Assembly (NCBI RefSeq): GCF_036711975.1
Contig: NC_091967.1
Span: 14,508,001 to 14,572,000 of the forward strand
Length of the DNA stretch: 64,000 nt
Direction: 5' to 3'
Source of the DNA: Onthophagus taurus
Lineage: Eukaryota > Arthropoda > Insecta > Coleoptera > Scarabaeidae
Shown here in pieces: positions 10,815 through 23,449 of this stretch. The stretch's first letter is position 1, and each line of letters opens with the position of its first letter. A program made the position numbers and the translations under genes. The notes beneath the pieces are model-generated. The model saw nothing but the letters and a program-made list of their open reading frames with translations, searched no databases and was not told where the DNA came from.

Positions 10815-13800
10815 ATGGATATGATGGAGTTTCAGGAGATGACTGTCATCCCCGAAAATCCCGTAAACGTAAGTCAATAAAAATCCTAATCCACACGCTC
10901 GCTAGAAATTGTAACATTTACATCAAATTTCTTAAAACAATATAAAGAAGTTGTAAAATGTAATATTAATTTATTCAAAATGTTTTTGTTTCAATATGAT
11001 GTTTTTGTTTCTACAATGAGGCACTTTTGGGTATTTTCTAGATTGCCGCGCATGCGCCTTTTAAAATATTTATGTAACTAATTATTGCGTAAAGTTATTT
11101 TGCTACGCTTGATGTTATTGTTTGATAATTTTATTCTGTGTTAATTTTTTAGAATTAGCCTTGAAATGTGTTGATATTTTTTAGATAGGTTTTAGATTTT
11201 TTTAATCAATATATTGTAGAATCCCGTATTCATTATATCTCCACTACTAGGTAGTAGATGGCGCTAACTCGATAATTCGTTTGTTTTAGTTTTTGTTTTA
11301 GTGAAACCTCGATATAACAGATTAATACGGGAAAGGGAATCTTTGTTATAGTCGAATATGAAAAATTTTTAATTTGCAATTGAAATAATCTAGCGCTGAA
11401 TAACTTGGCTAACACTTATAATAGAACTAGATTATGGTATATTGTTCATTGAACTAAAAGTAGAACTAACACTAGACCTAGAAAGTTTCGGGTTTAGGAG
11501 TGCGTCTTCAGACGCACGGTTATAGCCGAATGTTTCTAGTCCTAGGTCTAGTGTTAGTTTTACTTTTACCTGTTATTCAGTGCTACATGAATAAGATGAA
11601 TAAAAATTAAAACTAGAACTACCGTCCTTGATTTATATATCGTATAAACAACTCGGGGAATAACTCGAGTTGGATTCTATCTATGAGCGCTAACATCTAT
11701 ATTTAAATATACTGATGTATAAAATAGATACAATTGTAATATTAATAGTACGACTTAAAAATATTTTGTCCGTTACATCAGAAATTCTTTATATCGAGGT
11801 TTTATTGCACTTATTTAAACTTTAATAAAAATAGTGTAAACATACTACAAAAACTTAATTTATATCAAAAATATGAAAATATGTATTATGTAAATAATGT
11901 TGCCTACTCTGTAAGGAGTTAAAAATCGTATGAAACGTTGCTTGTTATTGACTGTTGATTTATAATAAAAAAAGCAGCATTAACCTACTATAGATAAGAT
12001 ATGGTTATATTTGCGACTTTCCACTACATATATTACGCACTATTTATGTTTATAATAAGTGCGTGACTGACGATTTTCGCTACTTCGTATAAATAAACAC
12101 GTTATCAATTTATTAGTTTTAAGATGTAAATAAAGTTTGAAAATAATTATAATAATTTTCGATGATTGTCCGTTCTTTAACATTCGCATTTATAGTCGGG
12201 ATGCACCCGGCAACAAAGCGTTTTGTATGAGGTGGTTATCGACTCTCCGGCTTGCTCCTGCTGCTCGCCAATCCTGTAGAGAGGCCGGGTCGAGCCGTGA
12301 ACTGCGCAATACCCTTCCTGGTCGGGCAACCACGTCGCATAAACACATACATTTCGTTCACTCTATATAGCTGTGTCGCATCGTATAGAAAACGTTTGTG
12401 ATCAGCATACACACTTTGTCTATTGCGCCTTCAGCAGAGAGTGCCACTTGTGTGAGTGCGAGACGACGGGTGAGACCTTTAGCACCTCTTATTTTTAATT
12501 ATTTTAGAAGCGTACGCCTAGTTTCATTCAACACTTTACTCTTCACTTTATAATGCGTTGTGTGAAACCTTTAATAAGCTATTCCATTCAAACGAATCCA
12601 CCTAGATATCATTACATTTTTTTTTAACTTTAATACAATTTTTTATTAATAATTTAATTGTATATTAATTGATTGAATTGATTAATTTGTTTAACAAAAC
12701 ATTAATTTTTACTTAAATTCTAACATTTTCAGAATTTTTTATGTTTAATATTAAAAACCTGTAAGGTGTTAAAACGCAATTGAAAACGACGACGATGACG
12801 ACGATACGACGTGCGTTTTAAAAATCTATCGTTCGACCTTGGCATTGTACCCGTTGTGGGCCGAGTAAAACTTCGGCAGAATAAATTCGTGGAATAGGTC
12901 GGGTTTTCTATATACCTATAACAAATCTTTCGTTTCGGTCGCAATTTCCCGTTTAAACTACCATCAACAGACTGACGTAAATAGCTCAGTTGAAAGCGCA
13001 AATAACGGCCGGTCGCGAATGCGGAATCGAATCGTTAGGTAACAACCGGATAATTATTTCAAACGAGCATCAAGGATAATGGAGGGCGGAAAAATCTTTC
13101 CCATATTTTTATCTATACATTATTATTCCATCTGTGCACTTATAAATACAGGGTGTATCTAAATTGATGCGAAAGATTTTATGGGGTGATTTTTCAGCAA
13201 AAATTAAGGAGGTCTTCAATATAACTTTTTGGTCAAAACCCCTTCTCCTCCAAGTTATAGCCCTCTAAAGTTAAGGGTAAAAATCTGCAACTTTCTTATC
13301 TCTTGACATTTTACAACTAACAAATTATTACTTCATTTCTTTGACTAACAATAACCAATCTCTGAATTAATTTACCTGAGCCTGATTTTAGGAGAAAATG
13401 TCGAGAGACAAAAAAGTTGCGTATTGAATGCAAAGTATTATGGGGTTGATTTTTTCAGCCTCTTGTAAATTAGGGTTATAAAAATCGTCAAAAAAATGTC
13501 ACCTTATTAGTAATAGTTATCTGCCAAATTTCATCCTTCCAAATTCCTCCATAGTGGATTTATTAAAGAAAAACAATTTTTTCCCCTAAATCTAGAAGGC
13601 TATAACTTGAAGGAGAAGTGGTTTTGACCAAAAAATTATGTGAAAGACCCCCTCAATTTTCTTTGAAAAATCACCCCTTAAAATCTTTCGCATCAATTTA
13701 GATACACCCTGTGTAGTCCGCATTTTACCCGTTTGTCAGAAAGTTATATGATAATTTGTTATATCTGATATAACAAAATCTGCAAGTTAACTAAAAGAAA

Positions 13801-16800
13801 GTTTGTTGACTACTAGAAAAAGTTATATGAATATTATCTCTTCAGTTTCTGGCTTTTGTTGTTTAATAGGTTTTTCTTCTTTTTTAGAACATTGCGATTG
13901 AGTACAAGCTCATAGATTGCACTGTTCGGATGATTAAGTGCGTACTATGTTTAAAATAAAGGACACAATAAAGTCACTTGAACTACGTCCATGGCCAGGT
14001 TGCGCAAAATAACTTTTTTAATTCAACAAACATATTACGCATTAGGATACTCTACGTTTCTTACTCTACGTTTCTTCTCAGCTAATTTGAAGGTAGATGG
14101 TGTAAAGTCAATATTTTTATGTAGAAAAAGTATCGTATTTTAGCACTAAAATTGAAAATGAATAAATTTTAAATGAAAGTTCCATTTAAAATTAAATAGA
14201 GATGCATTAACAGTTTCTGCCAAATCAAGGGCAGAAAAGAGAGAGATTAAAAATATTTAGTAACATTAGCAAAACTAAAAAGATCTGAAAGGTTTATGAA
14301 TGAAAAGAAAAACGTCTAATTAGATATAATTGAAAAAGAATCTGAGGTCCTTACTATGTTTAGAAATTGAAAGCTATAAATGATGTATAATTAATAACTA
14401 ACATTATGGCAATCAAGTAGATTTCAAGCTAGATATCCTCTTCATGCTTTTACAGCCTTTTTGCAGTCTTTCTCCTTCTTGTCCAATACCCTTCTTGTCT
14501 TTCCATTGTGTTTAATCCCAATCTTCTATTACCAGTTTCTATTCAGCCATCCACTTGCTATTATGTCCATTTTTTTTTGGCTTCAAAATCTCTTTCCAGC
14601 TTTCTCTTACACAGCTCCTTTAACCATTCAGTCTTTGCTCAATATCTTTCTTCTATTACCAATCTCTTTCCAGCCGCCCCCTTCTGTGTCAATTCTATTG
14701 CTTGCCTTTAGACTTCCTTTTTTGTCTGTTACCTCTTTACTTTGCTACCTTTCCAATCTATTCTTCCTCAGTCCAGTCTCATTTTTCTCTTTCCAATTTT
14801 GTTCAGCTTATTTCTTCCATTACAAGTATCTTTCCATATCTATGTTAAGTCTATTTTTTGTTTTTACAGTCTCTTTGTAGTCCTTTCTCTTTCCAGTCGT
14901 TACTCTCTCTATTCAACCTTCCACTTCTGTGTTATGTCTAAATATTACTTACCTTTACACTTCTTTTTTTGTCCGCCACCTCTGTCCGATATTTTATTGC
15001 ATCTGTCAATCTTTATGCAATCTATTTCTTCTATTACCAAACTTTTTCAAGGGTATCTTTTCTCAGTCAAATCCCTTTATTGCCTTTCTAATCTCTGCCA
15101 TCTCAGTTCGGTTTCATTCTTCTCCTTCCAGTTTTTGTTCAACTTCTTTCTTCTATAATCAGTATTTTTCTAATCTTTCTTTTAGCAGTCTACGAACTAT
15201 CATCCCTTTACAGTCTCTCTCCTGTTTCCCTTCTCTCTGCTCAGTGTTTTTTTCTTTTTTCAGCCCCTGTTCATTCTCTTGTTTTTATTATTCCAGCCGC
15301 CTTCTTCTCTGTTTAATATCTTTCTCTTCTTTCCAACCTTTGAGCAACTCCTCTCTTTTATTACCAAAGTTTTTCAAGTGCTCCACTTCTCTCTACAGTT
15401 CTTTTCTGACCTTTATAATCTCTTTCCAATACTCTCCTCTCTGTCCAACTAATTTTTGGTTTTCTCCTCTATTTCAGTCAGTTTCCAGTTTGTAGTAATA
15501 CAGATTTCTTTTTCTCTTACTCCTCTTCTTGCTTTACAGTTTCCTTCTAATTTATATTCAGTCTTTTTTGCTTATACTTGTCTTTATCCAATCGTCTTCT
15601 TCTTCTCTCTAGTATTGTTCTTGCGGGTACAATTCGGCTTTCTTCTCTTTAAAATTTCTATTTAAACTTTTTCTTGTATTACCAGTCTTCTTTTCAGTTC
15701 ATTTCCTTACAGTAGTTGTTCTATTTGTTTTTTTTTTCTCTTTGTTTTCAGTCTTTGTTTGGCCTCTTGTGCGTGTCACTTGTACAGAAGTATCACTATC
15801 TCGAATCTTTGTTTATTAATTACGTCATCTGCATAGCATTCCTTTTTCTGTATTATAGTGCTATAGTTAGCATTTCTGGATTTAGTTCCCAGCTGTGCAG
15901 TGTTATTTAAAGTGTTATTATGAGAATCCGAAACTTAATCGGAAATCGAAAATGAATTTTCATCTCATCATATTTTTTTATCACACTTCTTTTTTTAGTA
16001 TACAAACAAAGAAGCAGCACTTTCAGCCGTAATAAATTCATATTTATGCCATATTTAATTTTATACACATCTGTAGCCAGACGATTTTACTATCTATATG
16101 TAAATTCTACGTATAAAGTTCCATTATAATATTGTTCAATCGCTAAGAGAAAGTAATACCTGCATAACACAATGAAGATTGTGCTATATAACTTTGTAGC
16201 GAATGGCGTAGAAGTTGATCGATACCTTGAATTTGCACACTTTTACAATACGTAGATCACTCATTAAGGCCAAGGACGTCTCATTATTACGATGATCGTG
16301 GAATAATTAAAAAAAAATACAAACGTAGTCGGCGTCAAAACAAGTCTACCGCCCGTTATTGTTTCCAGAAACTCGGAGTTGGTTATATTTAAACCTGTCT
16401 AGTAAGAGTAGCAGACTTTTGCATACCTGTCTGCGATTTCCTGCTTAGATGTAATTATTGAGGTAGGCTGAGCCATCGTTTTCAAGGTTCTTTAAATGCG
16501 CAGAACATCTATCTTATGTACCGTTGCTTCCAAGAACTCCATACAGCGTTCGTTTTATTGTAAATTTTAATTATGAATATGCGCGTTTTGAATTTATATA
16601 GCCGGAATAACAGATCGTGTTGACGAAAATACCATTTTATAGATAACAGTTACTATACACACTGGCTGGATTTTGATAAGAAAGAAGATAGAAATTGAAA
16701 ATGATTTCCGGATAATATTTGTTAGGTGCCTGTAAAAAAATAGAAAATCGCATAGTAATGTTATTATCTTATCAGAAAAAAACCTATTTTTGGTCAACAT

Positions 16801-17605
16801 TGTAAAATTTAAAAACATTGGTCAATCATATACTCACATTTTGGCGATAATTAGCTAGGTAGTGGCACCCAAGGTTACATTTGTTTATCTATTATTTTTA
16901 TATTACCTAAATTATACTTAAATATAAATGTTGATACAACAAACTGTTTTTTAATAGTTAAAAGTAATTGCGTATTCCATGTTATTTATAAATATAACAA
17001 TTCAAGCCTACATATTTGCCTCATCCAAACAGACGTTATATTATTTATGGTTTCTAAAATAATCAATAACGCGAACAGAATTAAGGTCAGTGTCCTTACA
17101 CATGTTGAAATCAGAATTTATCAATGCGCATAAAAAATTAATATATTTTACATGATTTTAATTTATAGGAGGGTCCTCATAGAAAGGAGTCTGGGAAAAG
17201 GGGACGAAAACCAGGGAGAAAATCCAGTGAGAAGGTTGATATGAAGGCTAAACTGGGTACATTTATTTTAAAATATTTAATATTCTAATGGTTTTAATAT
17301 TTGTTTTCGTTTATTTATTTTTAGAGCGCAGTAGACAAAGTGCTCGAGAATGTAGAGCTAGGAAAAAGTTAAGGTATCAATATTTAGAAGAATTGGTAGC
17401 TGACAGAGAAAAGGCTGTGCTTGCTTTAAGAAAAGAATTAGACAAAGTAAGTACATTTCCTTGTTCTTTAGATATATACTAATCTGTTTTAAATTTTTTT
17501 GTTTAGTACCAGAGCTGGGCTAAAGAAATAGACGCTGGTCATATCCCAGAAGGAATGCAAGAAGAAATTCTGGACGACTTGGGCAATCTAAAACAAGATT
17601 CTTAA
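10815..17605 (+). CDS. REPTOR-BP: bZIP factor REPTOR-BP / CREBL2 orthologue
   Basis: Four exons: 10815-10868, 17169-17256, 17325-17446 and 17507-17605, giving 120 aa, the length of human CREBL2. Exon 2 gives a basic KRGRKPGRKSS stretch and DMKAKL; exon 3 gives the diagnostic ERSRQSARECRARKKLRYQY basic region and the leucine-zipper start LEELVADREKAVLALRKEL; exon 4 gives the short acidic tail ending QEEILDDLGNLKQDS. The first exon (MDMMEFQEMTVIPENPVN) is inferred from an ATG in good context, a strong AAC|gtaagt donor and matching phase 0; it lies 6.3 kb upstream. In Drosophila the family partners REPTOR downstream of TORC1. The huge first intron holds two MITEs and a pyrimidine tract. Exons 2-4 are near certain; exon 1 is about 60 percent. 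Confidence 0.85.
11302..11804. mobile_element. MITE with internal hairpin, copy 1 (pogo/Tc1-mariner-like ends)
   Basis: The ends are inverted: GTGAAACCTCGATATAAC at 11301-11318 and TTTATATCGAGGTTTTA at 11788-11804. Inside, at about 11455-11575, a foldback pairs AACTAACACTAGACCTAGAAA with TTTCTAGTCCTAGGTCTAGTGTTAG. Related copies lie at 30462-30817 and 32549-32715. There is no coding capacity. The CTCGATATAACG type of terminus is common on pogo/Tigger-type elements. Confidence 0.75.
12190..12470 (+). promoter_or_regulatory. Candidate alternative promoter and 5'UTR exon in REPTOR-BP intron 1
   Basis: A GC-raised patch inside the intron has a TATA-like CTATATAGC at 12361-12369, followed about 100 bp downstream by a donor-like ACGACGG|gtgaga near 12469. 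This arrangement would suit an alternative 5'UTR exon splicing to exon 2 at 17169. A 77-codon frame across the patch looks spurious. This is inference from sequence signals only. Confidence 0.25.
13149..13711. mobile_element. 563 bp MITE with long terminal inverted repeats
   Basis: The element begins CAGGGTGTATCTAAATTGAT and ends with its reverse complement at 13711. The inverted arms run about 110-150 bp (left about 13149-13290, right about 13560-13711) and share GCGAAAGATTTTA, GGGGTGATTTTTC and a TATAACTTGGAGGAGAAG-type block. The middle is non-coding. It is a non-autonomous DNA element inside REPTOR-BP intron 1. Confidence 0.85.
14450..15775. repeat. 1.3 kb degenerate pyrimidine-rich tract
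   Basis: The plus strand is overwhelmingly C and T, with recurring words such as TTCTATTACCA, CTCTTTCCAG and TTCTCTGTC at irregular spacing. It creates several overlapping Ser/Phe/Leu-rich open frames that are compositional artefacts. It lies in the sense strand of REPTOR-BP intron 1 and looks like an old, diverged low-complexity or satellite-like array. Confidence 0.8.
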
Positions 17606-18582
17606 AAAGAGAACCACAATTTCAACCTCTTCTATTAAAATATTTTTTATTGTTAAAAAAGTATTAATTATTTTATTTTATTCTTATTGGGTACAGTTTA
17701 AAGTATATATTTTTGTTAAAATTAACTATAAAATAAATGTTTTTAAAAGATGACAATTACTAATATTTTCTGCTCCATATTGGATTTTAATCGAAAATTG
17801 GATTATTTGAATATATCCTTAATTGTATAAATCTTATGTTATTTCTATCTCATTTACCGAAATTAATTCAAATAAATCAGTTTGAAAAGATTCAAAATAT
17901 TGCTATTTTATTATTAACGGATTGGGATCAGTTGCATTTTTTGCAAAATATAGCGCTAAAATATAAGAAGGTTTGCACTACATTGTTTCTAATTCAACTT
18001 TCATCATCATCCCATTGACACTATGGTCCTGTAAGATCCTTAACCCCCCGGACAATTTGTCTTCATTCGTCGTGATCCTGTACGCATCTTCTCCATCTTC
18101 CATCATCAGTTCCTCTCTGAAACAAGTGTTACCTCTTCGCTGGTACAGGTCCGTACAACCATAACAGTACTAGAATGGTTTAATGAGCAAATAAAGATCA
18201 ATAAACCATAGTCAGTAAAATTTGCTGCCATTCCAAAATCAAGATTTAAGTATTCATTATGAGTTTGACTTAACTTCTGAAATGTGATAAAGTGTAAGTA
18301 AAACCCCTATTAATTGTGTAATTAATTAACTCATCTGTGATGCATCTCCATCAGTCACATTTTAAGTCTTCAAAATCCAAAGAGATTGTCTAGGTAAGTC
18401 TGTTGGCAGATTCCTACTCCTTATTTTGTTATTGAAATATTTGTATGTCTTGAGAATAGAAAATATATACTATTATACTTATATAGTACAATTTAGTCAT
18501 AATTTAAATCTTAATAACTAAAATAACAGAGTAAGCAAAACTACAAAATATATCATTGTATAAATCGGTTTATTTCTTATAC
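17606..18582. other. Convergent intergenic region between REPTOR-BP and BCCIP
   Basis: It contains the two 3'UTRs and AT-rich spacer. Short frames near 17836-18164 have no recognisable content and no splice support. Confidence 0.4.
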
Positions 18583-19570
18583 CTAATTAACAAAAGCTTT
18601 AACTTGTTGTACAATATTAGAAAATTTATTTCCTTCAAAAAATAAAACTAATCGGAATGGAGTCATTTCAACATCATCCTCAGACCATTTTCCAGTAACT
18701 GATGTATCTGATTCTTGAGTCACATCAAAATCAAAACATGCTTTTGCTTCTTTTGCAAAAATTTCTTCTTCTGCATTTGCAAATAATATTTCACCTAAAA
18801 AACGACAGTTACACACAAAGTTGTATTCTTATAACTTAAAATTACTTTTATTTTGTTTTGATTTATGCATTTTACAAATCATCACATAATAATCAAAATC
18901 ATATGAAGAATCTTTCTTTTTAAACCTGTCTATTTCGCCCATTAAGGAGGTAAGTAAAGGATCCGCAATTTTGGCTGGTATATTAACATATCTTTCATTT
19001 AATAACAGACCTACTTTTTTATTGGATAGAATATCTTCAATTTCTTTCTGTTTTGATTCATCTGCATGTTCTTTTGATAATTGTTTGATTAAAGCAATTA
19101 ATTGTTTTATGCATGGTGTTTCCTACATGATATAACATTAAATTAATTAATTTTAGCTTTGAGAATTTCATAATATTACCTTATGTGACGATATATTTAT
19201 CACACTTGTTATTCCAAAAGCATCAGAGGACATATCATCATCACTATCATCTTCATCATCATACAAACTCTGCACTAACACACTTCCAATTCCTGTTTGG
19301 GCAATCACCAAATCAGCTAATTGAGATAAATCGATATGGGCTTTTAAGAATAATTGTTGAAGAAGTTGTTTTATAGCATGGAAATGATGTGCTTCAGGAT
19401 TTCTTCCTTCAAAGTCTGCTTGTATTTCCTAAAATAGGAACATTTTGAAAAAGTATACAACGGAAATTATAAAATGTTACCTCTTGTCCATGATATCCGT
19501 CCTCATCCATATCGCTACCAGATTCCGATTCTTTATTTTTAATTGCACGTCTCTTGGAGGGCCCTGCCAT
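18583..19570 (-). CDS. BCCIP: BCCIP homologue (BRCA2 and CDKN1A-interacting protein family)
   Basis: Four minus-strand exons: 19481-19570, 19180-19428, 18846-19122 and 18583-18794, giving 275 aa. The start MAGPSKRRAIKNKESESGSD is basic then acidic, as in the family. Exon 2 has an acidic DDEDDDSDDDMSSDAFGITS segment. Exon 3 holds the RYVNIPAKIADPLLTSL block, and exon 4 has the signature FANAEEEIF, then TQESDTSVTGKWSEDDVEM, TPFRLVLFFEG and a C-terminal amphipathic helix. Family members act in nuclear genome maintenance and late ribosome biogenesis. All phases match (0, 0, 1). Assignment is firm; the role in this species is by homology. Confidence 0.93.
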
Positions 19571-20377
19571 TATATCCCTGTTATCTATTCAATGTATATA
19601 TTCAAATAATACACGTGAAAACCTCACTTATGAAATTGTGGTTATGTTAGGTTATGTACACCGATATGAATGAAGTTAGATAAACGATAAAATTCAAAAT
19701 TAACGCAATTAATTTTGATTTTAATTAATAAACGCAATTATATTTTACTTTAAACGTCTATATACAATATGTAGACAAAGTTAAAGTCGTTTAATTTTAT
19801 TAAATTTGGGATATAATTCTAATGCAATATTGGTTGCCTATATGAAACTGTTGTAATGTTTAACAATAAAATTAAAACTTAAAAATCATTTTTTTATAAT
19901 TTGTTAATGTATTCTATGAATCTTTGCCATAACACGTTTTTAATTAACATATAAATGATGTTAAACAAACCTATTACTTTCCCGTTAATACAATAAACAT
20001 AAAAAAGAGCTCGTTAAAAAGTGTCACGCTTCCTACTTTTTAAGCCCACATCTCGTTATGTATGTATGAGCCTGAATTTTCAGACACACGTAATAGCAAA
20101 TGCCGTTAACTGGCGATTTACTCCAGATACTCGGCTTCGGGGCTCAGTTTTGAATACAATTTGGGTCAGTTCGTATCGGCGACCACTTTTTCTTAATATA
20201 CCCAAAGAACGCCACTGGGTAATAAAACTGAAATTTAAATTGAAGATTTAACGAAGTATCTTGTTTACGCATCCAATTGAGAATCGAAATTAAAACTTTC
20301 TTCCCCAGTTCCTTAAGTATATATACACGTTCTTCTGGTAAAGACCATCAAAAGGTTTAAATTTGTAGTGAAAAATA
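19571..20377. other. Divergent upstream region of BCCIP and lipase gene 1
   Basis: About 800 bp of AT-rich DNA must hold the BCCIP promoter (near 19570-19700) and the lipase 1 promoter. A 76-codon plus-strand frame near 20021-20251 lacks an ATG and is not called. Confidence 0.4.
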
Positions 20378-23059
20378 ATGGATTTTTTGAATCATTTAGT
20401 TTGTGTATTTTTTCTTCAATGTTTATTTTCTGGTGAGTGTTTTAAATCATAGAATTCGAAATAATATCTAAGATTTTTTAGTTACAATAAATGCCCAAGG
20501 GGGTATCATTCCACCACTTCGTCAAGAAATTAAAGATGAACTCTTTCTTCACAACCAAAGCATCTCAAACAAAACCATGAGAGAATGCGTTTGGAGACCA
20601 GTAAATGAAAGAACAATCTGCCCTGATCCAGATTTGAAACATATTTTATATGCTGGCGGAAAAAAACATGAGGTTGACTTAACAGTTTCAGATTGGTTAA
20701 GACAAAGCGCATGGGATCCTGAAAAAGAGGATGTTATCATCATTCACGGTTACGCTGGAGGAGATGATACACTTCCAATAGCTGTTTTAAGAGATGGTTC
20801 ATACTTGAAATAAATCTAAATAATTAAAAATACAATTAATTCTTTTAGCATACATTAATAATGGGAGTTATAATGTTTGGATGGTCGATTGGGGCCCAAT
20901 GAGTCAACCACCATGTTATCCAGCAGCAGTTCATAACATCAAAGCAGTCGGGAAATGTACAGCAGATCTTTTCACTGAACTCAGAAAACAAGGATTGCGG
21001 ACAGAAAGATTGATGTGTATTGGACATTCTTTAGGTATGCGAGCAAGATTATTTTCTAAATCAATAAATTGGTAAAATATTTTTTTAAGGTGCCCACACA
21101 TGTGGATTGATTGCGAAGTATGTCTTATTCCGTATGCATAGAATAGTCGCTTTGGATCCGGCGAGACCGTTAATTCCTGCAAATAGCAGGTTGAATAGCG
21201 GAGACGCACACGCCGTACATGTCATTCATACCAATGCTGGCCATTATGGCGAAGCAGGAAGATCAGGACATGTCGATTTCTGCGTTAACGGTGGAAAAAT
21301 TCAACCGTATTGCGAAAAAGCTGGATGTAAATATTTTAACAGTAGTTATTGGATATTTGTAACAGATTTTCAACGAATCTGTTATATATAAATATGGATA
21401 TACCACAGAATTTAAAATTTTTATTTAGCTAATTAAAATATTTTATTATTGTTAATACCGGATTAGGTTTGTTAAACTATAATTCTAAGTTTTAACACTA
21501 CTTCGATAAACTATAGGTAAAATATTTTGATCATATCTTGTGTCTAACGGGGTGTAGAAGTGATGAGAATAGTGATAGTTCAAGCAATTTTTGTGGACGT
21601 GCATTCACGACTGTTACTCCTATTCAATTTTCTCCCATTGTTTCTCGAATTATGTTTGGAAACATCTCCGTCACCATACACCAGGACTATTAGTAGTCAA
21701 GCAGGATCTCTCCCAAATTATCTATATTAACCGCATTTATTCGCTGCGTACAAACATGGGGTGATCAGGAGTATCAATTTGCACCAGCATTTATCGTCTT
21801 AGAGTTTCCTCATACCTCATTTTATATTCTTCTTGTTTATACCATAACTAGTTTCTTATTCCAGTGGTAATTTTTATATGCTCATCTATGAAACTGCCTA
21901 GATATGTGCTCATAGAACTCCTATCTGATGTATTATATGCCATCACTCTTTGATGCTGCATCCCTACCTCATTTATGATGTTTACACAAGAATCCTAGTT
22001 AAAAGCATTTTCTATGTTAACGAGAATCATTACACATATCGTTTGATGATTGTAACTCCTTGCTTTTATGTTATCTACCATTTCTTTATTCTAGAGGTAG
22101 CATTCAAGATGGAATGACTAACTTTGGAGATATAGTATTGATCGTCATGTAACATCCTATTTTTTCGATTTGATCATGTATAGGCATTGGCATCACTTTA
22201 TTTTTGGTTTTTCATTGAGCATCAACTTAGTTGCTCTCAAAGTCTTCATATTGAACTTTGGGCAATGATTATATTTTGCGTTGTTACTATTAATCTGAAA
22301 ACTCAAAAAATTCAGGATTTATTTGATAATCTATGCCAACTTCTATACTAAGTAAAAACATAAAAAGCTATTTGTTCCCACATAAAGGATGATTTAATTT
22401 ATGAGCAATTTATATATGAACCTTTTCTTTTGTGATAAAATAAAAAATAATTCCAATATTACATTTTTATTGAATTTTTAATTATCCGCAGTTGATGAAC
22501 AACTATGTAGCCATGTGTGGGCAGTTTGTTACATGGCAGAGAGTCTGCATCCAATTTTAGCACGTAGAGCAGAACCGTGTTCTAGAAGATGTCCAACAGG
22601 TCCTCGTCCAGGATTACGTATAGGAGTTCCAGTATACATGGGGCAATACACACCTCTGACGTAAGTAATAAACTAGAATAGTTTTTATATTGTACTTCTA
22701 TAATTGTAATTTCGAAAATGCATGAACTCACGTCTGCAAATTACACAAAACTTAGAACATTCAAAATTGGAGTAACGGAACACAATCATGTTCCTACTGC
22801 AACAAATAACTTTCCAGACTTCATGTAAATAACGATTATGTAATTACCCAACTTCCCTGTTGGAAAATTCAATGCACAATTCTCGATTCTTGTATAAGAA
22901 TTTTGTAAGAAGTCGATTGCTGAATTTTTTATTTTTAGGACAACTGGATCATACTGCTTATATGGACAAGATCCACCTTATTGTCCAAAAGAACCAGGTG
23001 CTCCCGGAGATAAACGATGTTGCTTGTATCCTATTGTTTCCACAACAAATAAACCTTGA
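20378..23059 (+). CDS. Secreted pancreatic-type lipase / PLA1-like protein 1
   Basis: Six exons: 20378-20432, 20482-20796, 20849-21034, 21090-21326, 22492-22660 and 22939-23059, giving 360 aa. Signal peptide MDFLNHLVCVFFLQCLFS. The lipase core shows IIIHGYAGG (oxyanion region), YNVWMVDWG, CYPAAVHNI, the nucleophile in GHSLG, the acid in ALDPARP, VHVIHTNAG, HVDFCVNGG and the triad His in CSHVWAVCYMAES, so the triad is complete. The C-terminal part is Cys-rich (CSRRCP, CCLYP) with several extra Cys. One intron splits GHSLG|AH, a position shared only with lipase 3. Intron 4 (1.2 kb) contains a LINE remnant. Likely an extracellular or gut lipid hydrolase; substrate unknown. Confidence 0.88.
21540..22280 (-). 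mobile_element. Remnant of a non-LTR retrotransposon (reverse transcriptase region)
   Basis: In lipase 1 intron 4, the minus-strand translation shows the order of R1/jockey-type reverse transcriptase landmarks: AKARSY-like helix, then ICVMILVNIENAFN (compare the family's DIKNAFN block) and, about 45 residues later, TYLGSFIDEHIKITTGI. In-frame stops are present. There are no ends, no ORF1 and no poly(A) to define the element. It is clearly dead, and the assignment is moderate. Confidence 0.45.
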
Positions 23060-23449
23060 AATTTAATTTTAATTGAAATTTATTTGTAATTATTTATTAT
23101 TATTTTAAATTTAAACAGTGAATAAAAGTAAAAGTTATTTTGAGCGTTTTTATTATTTTGTGTAACGAAAATTTCACTAAAACAATGTAGTCCACAAGGA
23201 TTTATTGTCGAAAATCTTTCACCCAAAATAAGCAATTGATGATACTCGAATAGAATATCAATAAACGTAATGAGTTACTTTCTTTTTTTATACTGGCACC
23301 GGGAAATTCGCTGCTTTACAGTTTTAATGTAATGGAGATTCATTCGCTTAACGGTTTGTAACAGATTAACGCGTCTCATAAACCTCACAAGCTCTGAAGG
23401 ATGATAGAGTTTTATCATTTAAGAGTCGCGTGTGGTTTAGTGATTCAAG
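23060..23449. other. Spacer between lipase genes 1 and 2
   Basis: This short AT-rich spacer holds the lipase 1 3'UTR and the lipase 2 promoter. Nothing else was seen. Confidence 0.4.

Noticed and set aside
12137-12370. 77-codon frame rich in Arg, Ala and Ser
   Set aside because: It lies in a GC-raised intronic patch that looks like a promoter; no domain, and the frame follows composition.
12960-13040. tRNA-like A box (TAGCTCAGTTG) and B-box-like TCGAATC with tRNA-like spacing
   Set aside because: The D, anticodon and T stems do not pair and the acceptor ends do not match; at most a decayed tRNA-derived fragment.
14461-15910. Several overlapping plus-strand frames of 60-190 codons
   Set aside because: They are Ser/Phe/Leu/Ile-rich in all frames and arise from the pyrimidine-rich tract; no splice or domain support.
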